Shown one piece after another: positions 8,473 to 17,840 of a stretch of 64,000 nucleotides of DNA. The stretch lies in assembly GCA_016703665.1 (NCBI GenBank), contig JADJBS010000002.1, forward strand, positions 248,001-312,000. The letters run 5' to 3'. Positions within the stretch are counted from its first letter, which is position 1. Every line of letters starts with the position of its first letter. Source of the stretch: Candidatus Defluviibacillus avedoerensis. GTDB taxonomy: Bacteria > Pseudomonadota > Gammaproteobacteria > Burkholderiales > Burkholderiaceae_C. The position numbers and the translations under genes were made by a program. Below the pieces are notes generated by a model, which did not search any database, was not told the DNA's origin, and saw only the letters and a list, made by a program, of their open reading frames with translations.

Positions 8473-9945
8473 ATGAACAGCCAAGCAGATATGTCCCATT
8501 CGATCTTGCCGGTCATCCTGTGTGGAGGCTCTGGTTCCCGGCTTTGGCCTCTTTCACGTGAGCAGTTCCCAAAGCAGCTTCTGAAGCTTCAGGGCGACCA
8601 CACCATGCTGCAGGTGACCGCAATGCGCCTGGGGGCAGCCTTCCCTGGGGTGTTGGCACCACTGCTGGTGGGGAATGAAGATTACCGGTTCATGTTGGCC
8701 GATCAGGTCAAGCAGGCCGGCATTGTGGGCGCTAAATTGCTGCTCGAACCTATCGGTCGTAACACGGCTCCCGCATTGACACTTGCGGCGCTTGCCTCTC
8801 AGTGCATGGTGCCTGGTCAGACAGTGGCAGATCCGATTCTGGTCATCATGCCGGCAGACCATGTCATCCAAGACGAACAGGCATTTCGCGTTGCTGTTCA
8901 ATCGGCAACGCGGTTGGCCCAGGTGGGAAAGCTTGTCACTTTCGGGATCCAGCCCGATGCACCTGAAACCGGTTACGGCTATATCAAGCAAGGTGCAATC
9001 ATTTCCGAGGGTGCGTACCAGGTTGTTGAGTTTGTCGAAAAACCCGACTTCTCAACCGCCCAAACCTATCTGGCTAGCGGGAATTACCTTTGGAATGCTG
9101 GCATTTTTGTTGTCAAAGCATCCGTGTGGCTCGCAAAAGTGACAGGGTGTCGTCCGGATATCGCTTCAGCTTGCGTGGAGGCGTTTGAGAATCGAGTCGA
9201 AGACGCCAATTTCATTCGCCCAGACAGAGTTGCTTTTGCCGCATGTCCTTCGGATTCCATCGACTACGCTGTGATGGAGAGGCTGGCGAATGCCGGTCAC
9301 AACTCTGGCGAAGTAATGGTCGTTCCATTGGCCGCCCAGTGGTCAGACGTGGGTGCGTGGAATGCGCCTTGGGATATTGGTGACAAAGACGCCGATGCCA
9401 ACGTCCTGTCGGGCGATGTCCTGACAATCGATAGCCACAACACCTTGGTTCTGGCTCAATCCCGATTGGTTGCATGCGTTGGTCTGGACAATGCAGTGAT
9501 TGTCGAGACTCAGGACGCTGTTCTGGTGTCGCACCGGGACCACATTCAACAGGTCAAGGATGTGGTGAACAAACTGAAAGCCCAAGGCCGACCTGAAGCG
9601 GGAGTGCACCGCAAGGTATTTCGTCCCTGGGGTTGGTACGACAGCGTTGACGAGGGGCGGCGCTTTCAGGTCAAGCGTATCGTGGTGAATCCGGGTGCCA
9701 GTCTTTCACTCCAAATGCACCATCACCGTGCAGAGCACTGGATTGTGGTTCAGGGAACAGCCCGAGTCACCTGTGATGACAAGGTGTTCTTGCTGGCAGA
9801 AAACCAGTCAACCTACATACCACTGGGGGCGACGCATCGCTTGGAAAACCCCGGCCAATTGCCGTTGGAGATCATTGAAGTTCAGTCAGGTAGCTACCTG
9901 GGCGAAGACGACATCGTTCGCTTTGAAGACAAATACGGACGGTAG
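8473..9945 (+). CDS. manC: Mannose-1-phosphate guanylyltransferase / mannose-6-phosphate isomerase
   Basis: A bifunctional type II enzyme of 490 residues. The N-terminal nucleotidyltransferase domain (LCGGSGSRLWPLSRE at about 16-30, FVEKP) makes GDP-mannose from mannose-1-phosphate and GTP. The C-terminal cupin (about 385-490, with LQMHHHRAEHW and QSGSYLGEDDIVR) is the type II phosphomannose isomerase that makes mannose-6-phosphate from fructose-6-phosphate. It supplies the substrate for gmd. Phosphomannomutase, the missing step, is not in the window, nor is any fucosyltransferase. It follows fcl by 18 bases, so the three genes read as one operon. Confidence 0.95.
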   Translation: MNSQADMSHSILPVILCGGSGSRLWPLSREQFPKQLLKLQGDHTMLQVTAMRLGAAFPGVLAPLLVGNEDYRFMLADQVKQAGIVGAKLLLEPIGRNTAPALTLAALASQCMVPGQTVADPILVIMPADHVIQDEQAFRVAVQSATRLAQVGKLVTFGIQPDAPETGYGYIKQGAIISEGAYQVVEFVEKPDFSTAQTYLASGNYLWNAGIFVVKASVWLAKVTGCRPDIASACVEAFENRVEDANFIRPDRVAFAACPSDSIDYAVMERLANAGHNSGEVMVVPLAAQWSDVGAWNAPWDIGDKDADANVLSGDVLTIDSHNTLVLAQSRLVACVGLDNAVIVETQDAVLVSHRDHIQQVKDVVNKLKAQGRPEAGVHRKVFRPWGWYDSVDEGRRFQVKRIVVNPGASLSLQMHHHRAEHWIVVQGTARVTCDDKVFLLAENQSTYIPLGATHRLENPGQLPLEIIEVQSGSYLGEDDIVRFEDKYGR

Positions 9946-9980
9946 AAAAAAAGGCCCCGACTTGCGGCGGGGCCTTAAAG
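9944..9980 (-). terminator. Strong terminator (minus strand), shared by convergent genes
   Basis: AAGGCCCCG (9951-9959) pairs with CGGGGCCTT (9968-9976). On the minus strand a run of seven T follows the stem, making it the terminator of the phasin transcript. On the plus strand the hairpin directly follows the manC stop and may also stop that operon, although its T-tract is poor. Confidence 0.8.
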
Positions 9981-10150
9981 GGATCCTTGAACCCTGAGGT
10001 TTCGAAAAGATCCGAGGAGACAATCGTTAACTGTGGGCAGTGCTTCTAAATTCAAGACTGCACACGCAGTGAGTTTAGTGTCCTTCAACTGAGGTTGCTG
10101 TAGTAGAGCCTGGACTCCAATATTTGCTTGCTACAGCAGTCTCGGTGAAA

Positions 10151-10705
10151 TTAACGCTTTTTGCCCGCAGGAGCTGCAGTCTTGGTGGCGTTCAACGCAT
10201 TGGCGGCCAAGGTGTTGAAGTTGGACTCAGCAACCTCGGTTGCTTGTTTGACAGCCTTTTGAACGGACTCAAAAGCATTGTTTGCGGCGGTCACGGCGCT
10301 CTTCATCACGGCAACAGCGCTTTCGGAACCAGCAGGTGCGTTTTTGGCTGCATTGTCGACGATGCCAGCAAACGCCTTTTGTGCATCAGCAGCCTTGGCT
10401 TCAAATGCCTTGGTGAACTCGCCACCGGTGCCCTGAGCGATGTCATACAGGTGACGGCTGTAAGCGGCTGTCTTCTCAGCCAGAGGCTGGAACAGGCTGG
10501 CTTGTAACGCGAGCAATTCCTGGGCATCCTTTACGCTCAAGACAGCTTGCGTGTGGGCTGCGGCCTCACCCAAGGCGGCCTTGGATGCCGTTACATTCAA
10601 TTCGACAAGCTTCTCAACGCCTTCGAATGCCTTGGTGGTCAGGCCGAACAGGGTTTCAAGGTTGGCTTTTTGTGCTGCGACGACTTGTTCTGGTGTCAGG
10701 GACAT
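10151..10705 (-). CDS. phaP: Phasin family protein (PHA granule coat)
   Basis: The product is a 184-residue, Ala-rich, all-helical phasin. It opens with SLTPEQVVAAQKANLETLFG, the typical N-terminus of betaproteobacterial PhaP, and ends in a Lys-rich tail AAPAGKKR. Phasins coat polyhydroxyalkanoate granules and control their number and size. The ATG at 10705 follows a GGAG site; an upstream in-frame ATG lacks one. About 130 bases upstream is a GTTGCAATGCAAC palindrome that could bind PhaR. No PHA synthase is in the window. The family is clear; the exact paralogue number is not. Confidence 0.9.
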   Translation of the reverse strand: MSLTPEQVVAAQKANLETLFGLTTKAFEGVEKLVELNVTASKAALGEAAAHTQAVLSVKDAQELLALQASLFQPLAEKTAAYSRHLYDIAQGTGGEFTKAFEAKAADAQKAFAGIVDNAAKNAPAGSESAVAVMKSAVTAANNAFESVQKAVKQATEVAESNFNTLAANALNATKTAAPAGKKR

Positions 10706-10832
10706 GGTTTTCTCCAATAGTTGAGTTAATTGCACGTTGTCTGCCCTGTTCACATTGGCTTAGGCCGGTCATATTGCAGTGCAGCATGAGGCAGTATTTT
10801 AGGGTAAACCATGTATTTCGCAAGCTCAAAAT

Positions 10833-10845
10833 GTTGCAATGCAAC
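10833..10845. promoter_or_regulatory. TTGC/GCAA palindrome, possible PhaR operator
   Basis: GTTGCAATGCAAC is a perfect 13-base inverted repeat between the divergent phasin and deacetylase genes; a related TATTGCAGTGCAGCA lies at about 10772-10786. PhaR repressors of phasin genes recognise TGC/GCA-rich palindromes. The sequence is seen; PhaR binding is inferred. Confidence 0.45.
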
Positions 10846-10924
10846 AAAATAGATGCGATTTTCTAGAAAGTCCTACAAACATCACGGCTTCGCCCCCGCG
10901 AGAGCCATCCGTCACAATGGCGGC

Positions 10925-11881
10925 ATGAGGGCCTATTACTCAGGAGATTTCGTCTCCCATCTTCCTGCTGGGCATAGGTTTCCAAGTGAGAAATATCGAC
11001 TGCTGTATCAGCGACTGTTGGCAGAATTGCCCGCCATTCAGATCGTTGAAGCACCAGCGGCGACGGACGGGCAGTTGGCCTTGGCGCATGACCCAGCCTA
11101 TATCCAAGCGGTGATCAATGGCGAACTTACCCTGGCTCAGGAGCGGGAAATTGGGTTTCCGTGGTCGAGCCAGTTGGTCGAGCGATCCCGTCGATCCGTG
11201 GGGGCGACCATTGCTGCGGCACGAGCGGCAATGGGTTTGGGAATGACTCGGCAAGGCGTTGCAGCCAATATGGCGGGTGGCACCCATCACGCGAGTTCAA
11301 GCAAAGGTGGAGGATTCTGTGTCTTCAATGATGTGGCTGTCGGGGCGCGATTGATGCAGGCCGAGTACCGGCGTACGCACAGAAGCGAGCTTCGGGTGGC
11401 TGTGATTGATCTTGATGTCCACCAAGGGAACGGAACCGCAGAAATTTTTGAAAACGATGAAAGCGTGTTCACAATGTCGCTGCACGGTGAGAAAAATTAT
11501 CCTTTCCGAAAGGTGCAGGGTGACTTGGATGTCCCATTGGTGGACGGGACAGAGGATGGCGCTTATTTGGAGTCCCTAGAGTCGGCACTGGGCGTGTTAG
11601 CGACGCGGTTCGAGCCACAACTGATTTTTTACCTTGCCGGGGCAGACTGCTTTGTTGGTGATCGATTGGGGCGACTGAGGCTCAGCTTTGATGGCGTGCA
11701 GGCGCGCGATCGACGCGTTTTTGACTGGGCTTGGCAGAGGCGCATTCCCCTGGCCTTCGTGATGGCGGGCGGCTATGGGCATCACCTGAGTGACACTGTT
11801 CAGGTTCAAATCAATACCTTCACCCTTGCCTTGGCGTACGCTCAACGCTGGCAAAATGTTTCTTCATCCTTAACGTTATGA
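10925..11881 (+). CDS. Histone deacetylase family protein (acetylpolyamine/acetoin-utilisation type)
   Basis: The product (318 residues) is a zinc-dependent deacetylase of the arginase/HDAC fold. Seen are GTHHASSSKGGGFCVFNDV with the tandem His, the metal site VIDLDVHQGNGT, and FYLAGADCFVGDRLGRL with the second Asp. ATG at 10925 (MRAYYSGDF) matches the family start; an in-frame ATG 72 bases earlier would add an unlikely extension. In bacteria such enzymes deacetylate polyamines, acetoin-related substrates or acyl-lysine; the substrate cannot be called here. The stop overlaps the next start (ATGA), so it begins a tight operon of metabolic genes. Confidence 0.88.
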   Translation: MRAYYSGDFVSHLPAGHRFPSEKYRLLYQRLLAELPAIQIVEAPAATDGQLALAHDPAYIQAVINGELTLAQEREIGFPWSSQLVERSRRSVGATIAAARAAMGLGMTRQGVAANMAGGTHHASSSKGGGFCVFNDVAVGARLMQAEYRRTHRSELRVAVIDLDVHQGNGTAEIFENDESVFTMSLHGEKNYPFRKVQGDLDVPLVDGTEDGAYLESLESALGVLATRFEPQLIFYLAGADCFVGDRLGRLRLSFDGVQARDRRVFDWAWQRRIPLAFVMAGGYGHHLSDTVQVQINTFTLALAYAQRWQNVSSSLTL

Positions 11882-12315
11882 AAATGACAAGACCACAAGC
11901 AGAACATCGCGGAGCTTATAAGGTGTTTCGCCAGATCAGTACTCGCTGGATGGATAACGACGCTTATGGCCATGTGAACAATGTGATCTACTACAGCTGG
12001 TTTGATACGGCGGTCAATGCACACTTGATCGAACAGGGGGTGCTGGACATCCATAATGGCAAGACCATTGGTTTGGTGATCGAAACCCAGTGCAATTATT
12101 TCGAACCCCTGGCATTCCCGCAGACTGTTGAGGCCGGTATTCGGGTTGCGCGCCTGGGTTCGTCAAGCGTTCGCTACGAGGTGGGTCTTTTTCCTCATGG
12201 CGGGGATATGACAGCGGCAAAAGGTCATTTTGTGCATGTCTATGTTGACCGCGAAACCCGTCGTCCAGTGACGATCCCGTCAAATTTGAAAACAGTGTTG
12301 GAGACTTTGGTATGA
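11878..12315 (+). CDS. Hotdog-fold acyl-CoA thioesterase
   Basis: A 145-residue 4-hydroxybenzoyl-CoA thioesterase-type hotdog protein. It has the motif RWMDNDAYGHVNNVIYYSWFD at 22-42, where the Asp and Asn line the active site. It hydrolyses an acyl-CoA to free acid and CoA; the acyl chain is unknown. ATGA overlap on both sides (with the deacetylase and with the nitroreductase) shows translational coupling. Confidence 0.88.
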   Translation: MKMTRPQAEHRGAYKVFRQISTRWMDNDAYGHVNNVIYYSWFDTAVNAHLIEQGVLDIHNGKTIGLVIETQCNYFEPLAFPQTVEAGIRVARLGSSSVRYEVGLFPHGGDMTAAKGHFVHVYVDRETRRPVTIPSNLKTVLETLV

Positions 12316-13058
12316 CCGTTGAGCAAGCCGATTTTTCGGATAAGGCCGTGCGCACCGTGGTGCGCGATCCTCAGAGCGTCGATGACGCGATTCAGAGCCG
12401 GATTTCGGTGCGGGCTTTTTTGCCCAAACCTGTCGAGCCAGCGCTTATCAAAGATGTCTTGGCCATTTCGAGTCGGGCACCTTCTGGTACTAACACTCAA
12501 CCTTGGCGTGTCTACGTATTGCAGGGCAAGGCGCGCGACACCCTTGTCGACAAAGTCTGCTCAGCTCATGATGAGCTTCGTGCCAACCCCGCTCTGGCTG
12601 CCAGCATGAAGGAAGAGTACGACTATTACCCCGAGAAATGGGTCAGTCCTTATATAGACCGACGTCGTGAGAATGGCTGGAGCCTTTATGGCCTGCTTGG
12701 CATTGGCAAGGCTGACAAAGACAAAATGCATTTCCAGCACCAGCGCAATTACCGCTTCTTTGACGCGCCCGTTGGTCTGATGTTCACCATGGAACGTGTG
12801 ATGGGGCGCGGTAGTCTTATGGACTATGGCATGTTCCTGCAAAACATCATGGTTGTTGCACGTGCGAGGGGCCTGCACAGCTGCCCTCAAGCCGCATGGA
12901 ACGGGTTTGCCCAGATCATCAAGCCGCACATTGGTGCCGGGCCAGATGAAATATTGATTGGTGGACTGTCGCTGGGTTACGCCGACGAGGCTGACAAGGT
13001 CAATACACTGCACACCCCCCGCGTTGCTGTGGAGAACTTCACGCGTTGGGTTGAGTAA
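12312..13058 (+). CDS. Nitroreductase family protein
   Basis: An FMN-dependent NAD(P)H oxidoreductase of 248 residues. The FMN site SRISVRAFLPKPV type opening (about residues 29-40), SRAPSGTNTQPWRVYVL (about 56-72) and the C-terminal GGLSLGYADE are standard for nitroreductases. The physiological substrate is unknown; relatives reduce nitroaromatics, quinones or dehalogenate. Its start overlaps the thioesterase stop by four bases and its stop shares one base with pncB, placing it inside a coupled operon. Confidence 0.88.
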   Translation: MTVEQADFSDKAVRTVVRDPQSVDDAIQSRISVRAFLPKPVEPALIKDVLAISSRAPSGTNTQPWRVYVLQGKARDTLVDKVCSAHDELRANPALAASMKEEYDYYPEKWVSPYIDRRRENGWSLYGLLGIGKADKDKMHFQHQRNYRFFDAPVGLMFTMERVMGRGSLMDYGMFLQNIMVVARARGLHSCPQAAWNGFAQIIKPHIGAGPDEILIGGLSLGYADEADKVNTLHTPRVAVENFTRWVE

Positions 13059-14272
13059 TGATCATCACGAGTCTGCTGGACACCGACCTCTACAAGTTCA
13101 CCATGATGCAGGTGGTTCTGCATCAATTCCCTGGTGCTCAAGTTGAGTACCGCTTCAAGTGTCGCAATCCCGGCGTCAACCTTGCACAGTTTGCCAATGA
13201 GATTCGCGAAGAAGTCCGTGGGTTGTGTTCCCTGCAGTTTCAGGATGCCGAGCTTGCTTACTTACGCTCTTTGAGATTCATCAAGAGTGATTTTGTTGAT
13301 TTTTTGGGGTTGCTTAAACTCAACGAAAAATACATTACCGTGCGGGCGTTAGGCAGCGGGGAACTGGACATTTCAATCAAAGGCCCATGGCTTCACACTA
13401 TTCTATTTGAGATACCTGTACTGGCCATCGTCAATGAAGTGTACTTTCGCAACAGGGAGAAAGGCGTCGATTTGGAGCTGGGTCGGCGCCGTCTTGCAGC
13501 CAAGATCGGCTCTCTCAAAACTGCGGAACTCAGCGAACTGAAGATTGCTGACTACGGTACACGTCGCCGGTACTCCAAGGCTTGGCAGGAGGAGGTATTG
13601 CGAACGCTGGCTGTTCAACTGGGTGCTGGAAGTCCCAGGCAGTTTCCGGGGCCGTTTACCGGGCAATTTGCAGGAACCAGCAACGTGCTGTTCGCGATGA
13701 AGCTGGGCTTGATTCCGCTGGGCACCATGGCACATGAATATTTGCAGGCGGCTCAAGCGCTTGGGCCGCGCCTACGTGATAGCCAGATCTTTGCTTTTGA
13801 GTCCTGGGCGAAGGAATACCGCGGCGATCTGGGGATTGCACTGAGCGATGTCTACGGCATGAGCGCTTTTCTGCGGGATTTTGATCTCTATTTCTGCAAG
13901 CTGTTTGACGGTGCACGTCATGACAGTGGTGACCCGTTTTCCTGGGGGGAACGATTGATCGACCACTACCGCTTCAACCGGGTTGACCCACTCACCAAGA
14001 CCTTGATCTTCAGCGATGGCCTGACGGTGGACAAGACGATTGAGCTGTACCGTCGATTCAAAGGCCGATGCCTTCTGGCCTTTGGCATAGGGACTCACCT
14101 GACCAACGATCTCGGGGACCCGCCCGAACACGTCCCATTGCAAATCGTGATCAAAATGGTTCGTTGCAACGGCCAGCCAGTGGCCAAACTGTCGGACACA
14201 CCGTCTAAGAACATGTGCGATGACGAGAAATACCTGGCATACCTTCGCCAGGTATTCGAGATCGAAGGTTGA
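13058..14272 (+). CDS. pncB: Nicotinate phosphoribosyltransferase
   Basis: PncB makes nicotinate mononucleotide from nicotinate and PRPP, the entry of the NAD salvage pathway. The 404-residue protein begins SLLDTDLYKFTMMQ and has GTRRRYSKAWQ, the FAGTSNVLFAMKLG region and GARHDSGDPFSWGERLIDHY, all conserved PncB blocks. It also has the C-terminal FGIGTHLTNDLG. The ATG at 13058 overlaps the nitroreductase stop (TAATG). No transcription factor for NAD metabolism is seen nearby. Confidence 0.96.
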   Translation: MIITSLLDTDLYKFTMMQVVLHQFPGAQVEYRFKCRNPGVNLAQFANEIREEVRGLCSLQFQDAELAYLRSLRFIKSDFVDFLGLLKLNEKYITVRALGSGELDISIKGPWLHTILFEIPVLAIVNEVYFRNREKGVDLELGRRRLAAKIGSLKTAELSELKIADYGTRRRYSKAWQEEVLRTLAVQLGAGSPRQFPGPFTGQFAGTSNVLFAMKLGLIPLGTMAHEYLQAAQALGPRLRDSQIFAFESWAKEYRGDLGIALSDVYGMSAFLRDFDLYFCKLFDGARHDSGDPFSWGERLIDHYRFNRVDPLTKTLIFSDGLTVDKTIELYRRFKGRCLLAFGIGTHLTNDLGDPPEHVPLQIVIKMVRCNGQPVAKLSDTPSKNMCDDEKYLAYLRQVFEIEG

Positions 14273-14317
14273 CGCGGATTGCGCATTTTGTCCTGCTTTA
14301 CTTAGAGTACCCAACAT

Positions 14318-15298
14318 ATGAGTAAACCTCAAATTCTGTTAGCCCGGGCAATTTTTCCTGAAGTCATTGAGCGCCTGAGTGCGCACTTTGACGTCGAAAC
14401 AAACCAAGCCGATGACATCTGGAGCAAACAGATTTTCATTGAACGGTTGAAAGAAAAAGTAGGCGTGCTGACCACCGGTGGCGAGCGCATTGATGCGGAG
14501 GTTCTTCGGGCCTGCCCTAAGGTGCGAATCTGTGCAAACATGGCCGTGGGCTATAACAATTTTGATCTTGAAGCAATGACCACTGCAGGAGTGCTGGGCA
14601 CAAATGCCCCAGATGTGCTGACAGAGACAACGGCAGATTTTGGCTTTGCGCTTTTGATGGCGACAGCACGACGAGTCACCGAAAGCGAACATTTTCTGCG
14701 GGCAGGGCAGTGGACCAAATGGAGTTATGACCTGTTTGCCGGTGCCGAAGTGCACGGCAGCACGCTTGGTATCATTGGCATGGGGCGTATCGGACAAGGT
14801 ATTGCTAGGCGCGGCGCCCATGGGTTTGGCATGAATGTGATTTACCACAATCGTTCCCGTCTGACCCCGCAGGCAGAAGCCGATTGCAAAGCTAAATATG
14901 TCAGCAAGGAAGAACTGCTTCGCACAGCTGACCACGTCGTGCTTGTCGTACCCTATTCACCCGCATCGCATCACACCATCGGGGCGGCTGAACTGGCGTT
15001 GATGAAACCCAGCGCATGTCTGATCAACATTGCGCGGGGCGGAATCGTAGACGACAAAGCACTGGCCGAAGCTTTGAAGAATAAGCGCATCGCCGCTGCA
15101 GGACTGGATGTCTTTGAAGGAGAGCCGGTCGTAACGCCTGAACTGTTAAAAGTTCCCAATGTGGTGTTGACGCCTCACATTGCCAGCGCCACGATACCCA
15201 CGCGCCGGGCCATGGCCATGTTGGCGGCAGACAATCTGATCGCGTTCCTATCTGGTCAGGCCGCATTGACGCCGCTGAATCCGTTCGCCGTCCGTTGA
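14318..15298 (+). CDS. D-2-hydroxyacid dehydrogenase (glyoxylate/hydroxypyruvate reductase type)
   Basis: A 326-residue NAD(P)-dependent dehydrogenase. The Rossmann motif GIIGMGRIGQGIARRG lies near 150, the catalytic Arg in INIARGGIVDD near 235, the Glu in LDVFEGEPVV, and the catalytic His in TPHIASAT near 285. The pattern fits glyoxylate/hydroxypyruvate reductase (GhrB-like), which reduces glyoxylate to glycolate. It follows pncB by 45 bases and its stop overlaps the rmuC start. Substrate choice between glyoxylate and another 2-oxo acid is not decided by sequence. Confidence 0.88.
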   Translation: MSKPQILLARAIFPEVIERLSAHFDVETNQADDIWSKQIFIERLKEKVGVLTTGGERIDAEVLRACPKVRICANMAVGYNNFDLEAMTTAGVLGTNAPDVLTETTADFGFALLMATARRVTESEHFLRAGQWTKWSYDLFAGAEVHGSTLGIIGMGRIGQGIARRGAHGFGMNVIYHNRSRLTPQAEADCKAKYVSKEELLRTADHVVLVVPYSPASHHTIGAAELALMKPSACLINIARGGIVDDKALAEALKNKRIAAAGLDVFEGEPVVTPELLKVPNVVLTPHIASATIPTRRAMAMLAADNLIAFLSGQAALTPLNPFAVR

Positions 15299-16650
15299 CA
15301 TCGCGCGTGGACGACCTTGTATTGACTCTGCTTGGCGTCCTGGCTGTTCTGAACCTGGTGGCGCTGCTGTGGTTATTGATTCGAAAACCTGACAAGGGTC
15401 AATTTCAAGCCTTGCTTCAAACAGTGACCCAAAACCGCGAGCAATTTGAGCGAAGCTTGCGCCAGGACTTGTCAGACTCCGCCAGGGCAGGGCGCCTGGA
15501 GCAGACTCAGAACTTTACAAGTTTTCAGCAAACCTTGACCCATCAAAGTGGTGAAGCGCTGCGTAGTCAAAACAATCAAATCGACACACTGGCGCAGCAG
15601 TTGGCTAGCCTTCAACGCGGTCTTGCCACCACACTGACCACACAACTGCAGGCTTTGAGTGAATCCAATGCGAGGCGTTTGGCTGAAGTGCGTGCTACGC
15701 TGGAACAGCAAGTCGCCCTGCTACAACAGACCAATGCGGCCAAGCTCGATGAAATGCGCAACACGGTCGAAGAAAAACTTCAAGGCACGCTTGAAAAGCG
15801 CCTGGGCGAAAGCTTCAAGCAGGTAGCCGACCGGCTTGAGCAGGTGCACAAAGGCCTGGGTGAAATGCAGACGCTCGCTGTTGGCGTAGGAGATTTGAAA
15901 CACCTGTTGACCAATGTCAAAACCCGCGGCGTTTACGGCGAAGCACAATTGGGTGCCTTGCTGGAGCAGGTTCTTCCGCGCGATCACTACGGGATTCAGG
16001 TGGCGACTTCGCCGGACAGTCGCGAGCTGGTGGACTTCGCGGTCAAACTCCCCGGGCAAGCCGACGGTGGGCTTCCCGTGTGGCTGCCGATCGACGCAAA
16101 GTTTCCAAACGAAGACTATGCGCGCCTGCTGGAGGCACAAGACCGCGCCGATCTGGTCGGAGCAGAGGTCGCAGCCAAAGGTCTGGAGTTGCGCGTACGC
16201 GCTGAGGCAAGGTCTATCGCGGACAAATACATCAAACCGCCCTACACGACCGACTTTGCCATCTTGTTTCTGCCAACTGAAGGGTTGTACGCTGAAGTGT
16301 TGCGTCGACCAGGTCTGATGGAGAGCCTCCTTCGGGAGCACCGTGTCACCCTTGCTGGCCCGACGACGCTGCTAGCGATCTTGAATTCCTTGCAGATGGG
16401 GTTTCGCACGCTGGCGCTTGAAAGACGAAGTGCCGAGGTTTGGCAGGTGCTTGGCGCTGTCAAGACCGAGTTCGGTAAGTTTGGCGAAGTGTTGGGCAGG
16501 CTCAAGAACCAGACACAGTCTGTGCTGAATTCACTGGACCATGCGCAAACCCGCAGCAATGTCATGCAACGTGCATTGAAGTCCGTTGAGGCCCTTCCGC
16601 AAGCGGGATCCCAGGCTTTGTTGCCCAAAGATGGAGAGCCTCCGCCTTGA
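15295..16650 (+). CDS. rmuC: DNA recombination protein RmuC
   Basis: RmuC family, 451 residues. There is an N-terminal membrane helix (about 7-25), a long coiled coil (about 35-190, with many Gln/Glu/Leu heptads), then the conserved nuclease-like RmuC domain. The domain shows LLTNVKTRGVYGEAQLGALLEQVL, LPIDAKFPNEDYARL and FAILFLPTEGLYAEVLR. RmuC limits sequence inversions between short inverted repeats and has been linked to phage defence in some species. The start is TTG at 15295 overlapping the previous stop, or GTG at 15307; neither has a strong ribosome site. Confidence 0.92.
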   Translation: MTSRVDDLVLTLLGVLAVLNLVALLWLLIRKPDKGQFQALLQTVTQNREQFERSLRQDLSDSARAGRLEQTQNFTSFQQTLTHQSGEALRSQNNQIDTLAQQLASLQRGLATTLTTQLQALSESNARRLAEVRATLEQQVALLQQTNAAKLDEMRNTVEEKLQGTLEKRLGESFKQVADRLEQVHKGLGEMQTLAVGVGDLKHLLTNVKTRGVYGEAQLGALLEQVLPRDHYGIQVATSPDSRELVDFAVKLPGQADGGLPVWLPIDAKFPNEDYARLLEAQDRADLVGAEVAAKGLELRVRAEARSIADKYIKPPYTTDFAILFLPTEGLYAEVLRRPGLMESLLREHRVTLAGPTTLLAILNSLQMGFRTLALERRSAEVWQVLGAVKTEFGKFGEVLGRLKNQTQSVLNSLDHAQTRSNVMQRALKSVEALPQAGSQALLPKDGEPPP

Positions 16651-17840
16651 CCGCGGCATCTGAACAGCATGCCAAGCCCGAGTTGATCCGCTTGATCTGT
16701 GGCTTTATCTGCGTGCATGCATGCATGGCCGGTGTGCGGATGACGTCACCGCTGCTTGCGCTGGAATTGGGCTACAGCGCAGCGGCGGTCGGCGTCATGT
16801 TGGCTTTGTTTGCGTTGACGCAGGTGTTTTTGTCCCTTCCGGCCGGGCGCTTCGTGGACAGGCATGGGCTGAAACGTCCGGTGGGCATGGCTGTTGCCGC
16901 AGCTTGCTGTGGCACTTTGCTGGCATTCTGTTACCAGTGGCTTCCAGTTTTGGTTTGCCTGTGCGCGGCTGCTTTGCTCTGCGGCGGTAGTGCTGGCATG
17001 GTCGCCATATCCTTGCAGCGCCACGTGGGAAGACTGGCAAAGACGCCAACCGAACTCAAAAAGATGTTCAGCTGGCTTGCGCTGGGTCCTGCCATTTCAA
17101 ACTTTTTAGGTCCCTTTATCGCCGGCTTGATCATTGACCATGTCGGGTTTCAGGCAGCCTACGGCACGCTGGCTGTTTTGCCATTGATTGGTTGGGCATG
17201 TATTCGTGGGACAGGCAATTTGCCACCGGTGGAGGGCACTGTCGTCGCCGAAAAAGGTTCAAAACCTAAAGCCGTGGACCTGCTGGCAGACCCCATGTTT
17301 CGGCGCTTGCTGCTGGTGAACTGGTTCCTGGCATCGAGTTGGGATGTGCACACCTTTGTGATACCCATTCTGGGCCACGACCGGGGCCTCAGTGCCTCGA
17401 TCATCGGCACAATTCTGGGTGCATTTGCCATTGCGGCTGCGACTGTTCGGGTCTTGCTGCCCTTATTGGCTTCACGTATCAAGGAATGGGCAGTCATGAC
17501 TTTGGCGATGGTGTTCACGGCGGTTCTCTTTGGCGTCTACCCGCTGCTGTCGTCTGCATGGAGCATGGGCTTGTGTTCGGTCTTGCTGGGATTTGTTCTT
17601 GGTTCAGTCCAGCCCATGGTCATGAGTATGCTTCATCAAATCACCCCAGCCAGCCGCCATGGTGAAGCCCTGGGGTTGCGTCTGATGACGATTAACGCAT
17701 CCAGCGTTCTCATGCCCATCTTGTTTGGCTCGGCTGGCGCTGTGATTGGCATCTCAGGCGTGTTCTGGGTGATTGGCGGCGTGGTGGCCGTGGGAACCCG
17801 CAGTGCTTGGCGGCTCAGAGTTGATAAAACGCCTCGATAG
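16647..17840 (+). CDS. MFS transporter
   Basis: A 397-residue major facilitator with about twelve hydrophobic segments, a loop-2/3 motif GRFVDRHGLKRP and a central cytoplasmic loop after TM6 (about 195-215). The substrate is unknown; the fold resembles small drug or metabolite exporters. The start (TTG at 16647) overlaps the rmuC stop, and no ATG is available near the first helix. Its last 26 bases overlap the end of the convergent LOG gene; both ends look genuine. Confidence 0.85.
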   Translation: MTAASEQHAKPELIRLICGFICVHACMAGVRMTSPLLALELGYSAAAVGVMLALFALTQVFLSLPAGRFVDRHGLKRPVGMAVAAACCGTLLAFCYQWLPVLVCLCAAALLCGGSAGMVAISLQRHVGRLAKTPTELKKMFSWLALGPAISNFLGPFIAGLIIDHVGFQAAYGTLAVLPLIGWACIRGTGNLPPVEGTVVAEKGSKPKAVDLLADPMFRRLLLVNWFLASSWDVHTFVIPILGHDRGLSASIIGTILGAFAIAAATVRVLLPLLASRIKEWAVMTLAMVFTAVLFGVYPLLSSAWSMGLCSVLLGFVLGSVQPMVMSMLHQITPASRHGEALGLRLMTINASSVLMPILFGSAGAVIGISGVFWVIGGVVAVGTRSAWRLRVDKTPR

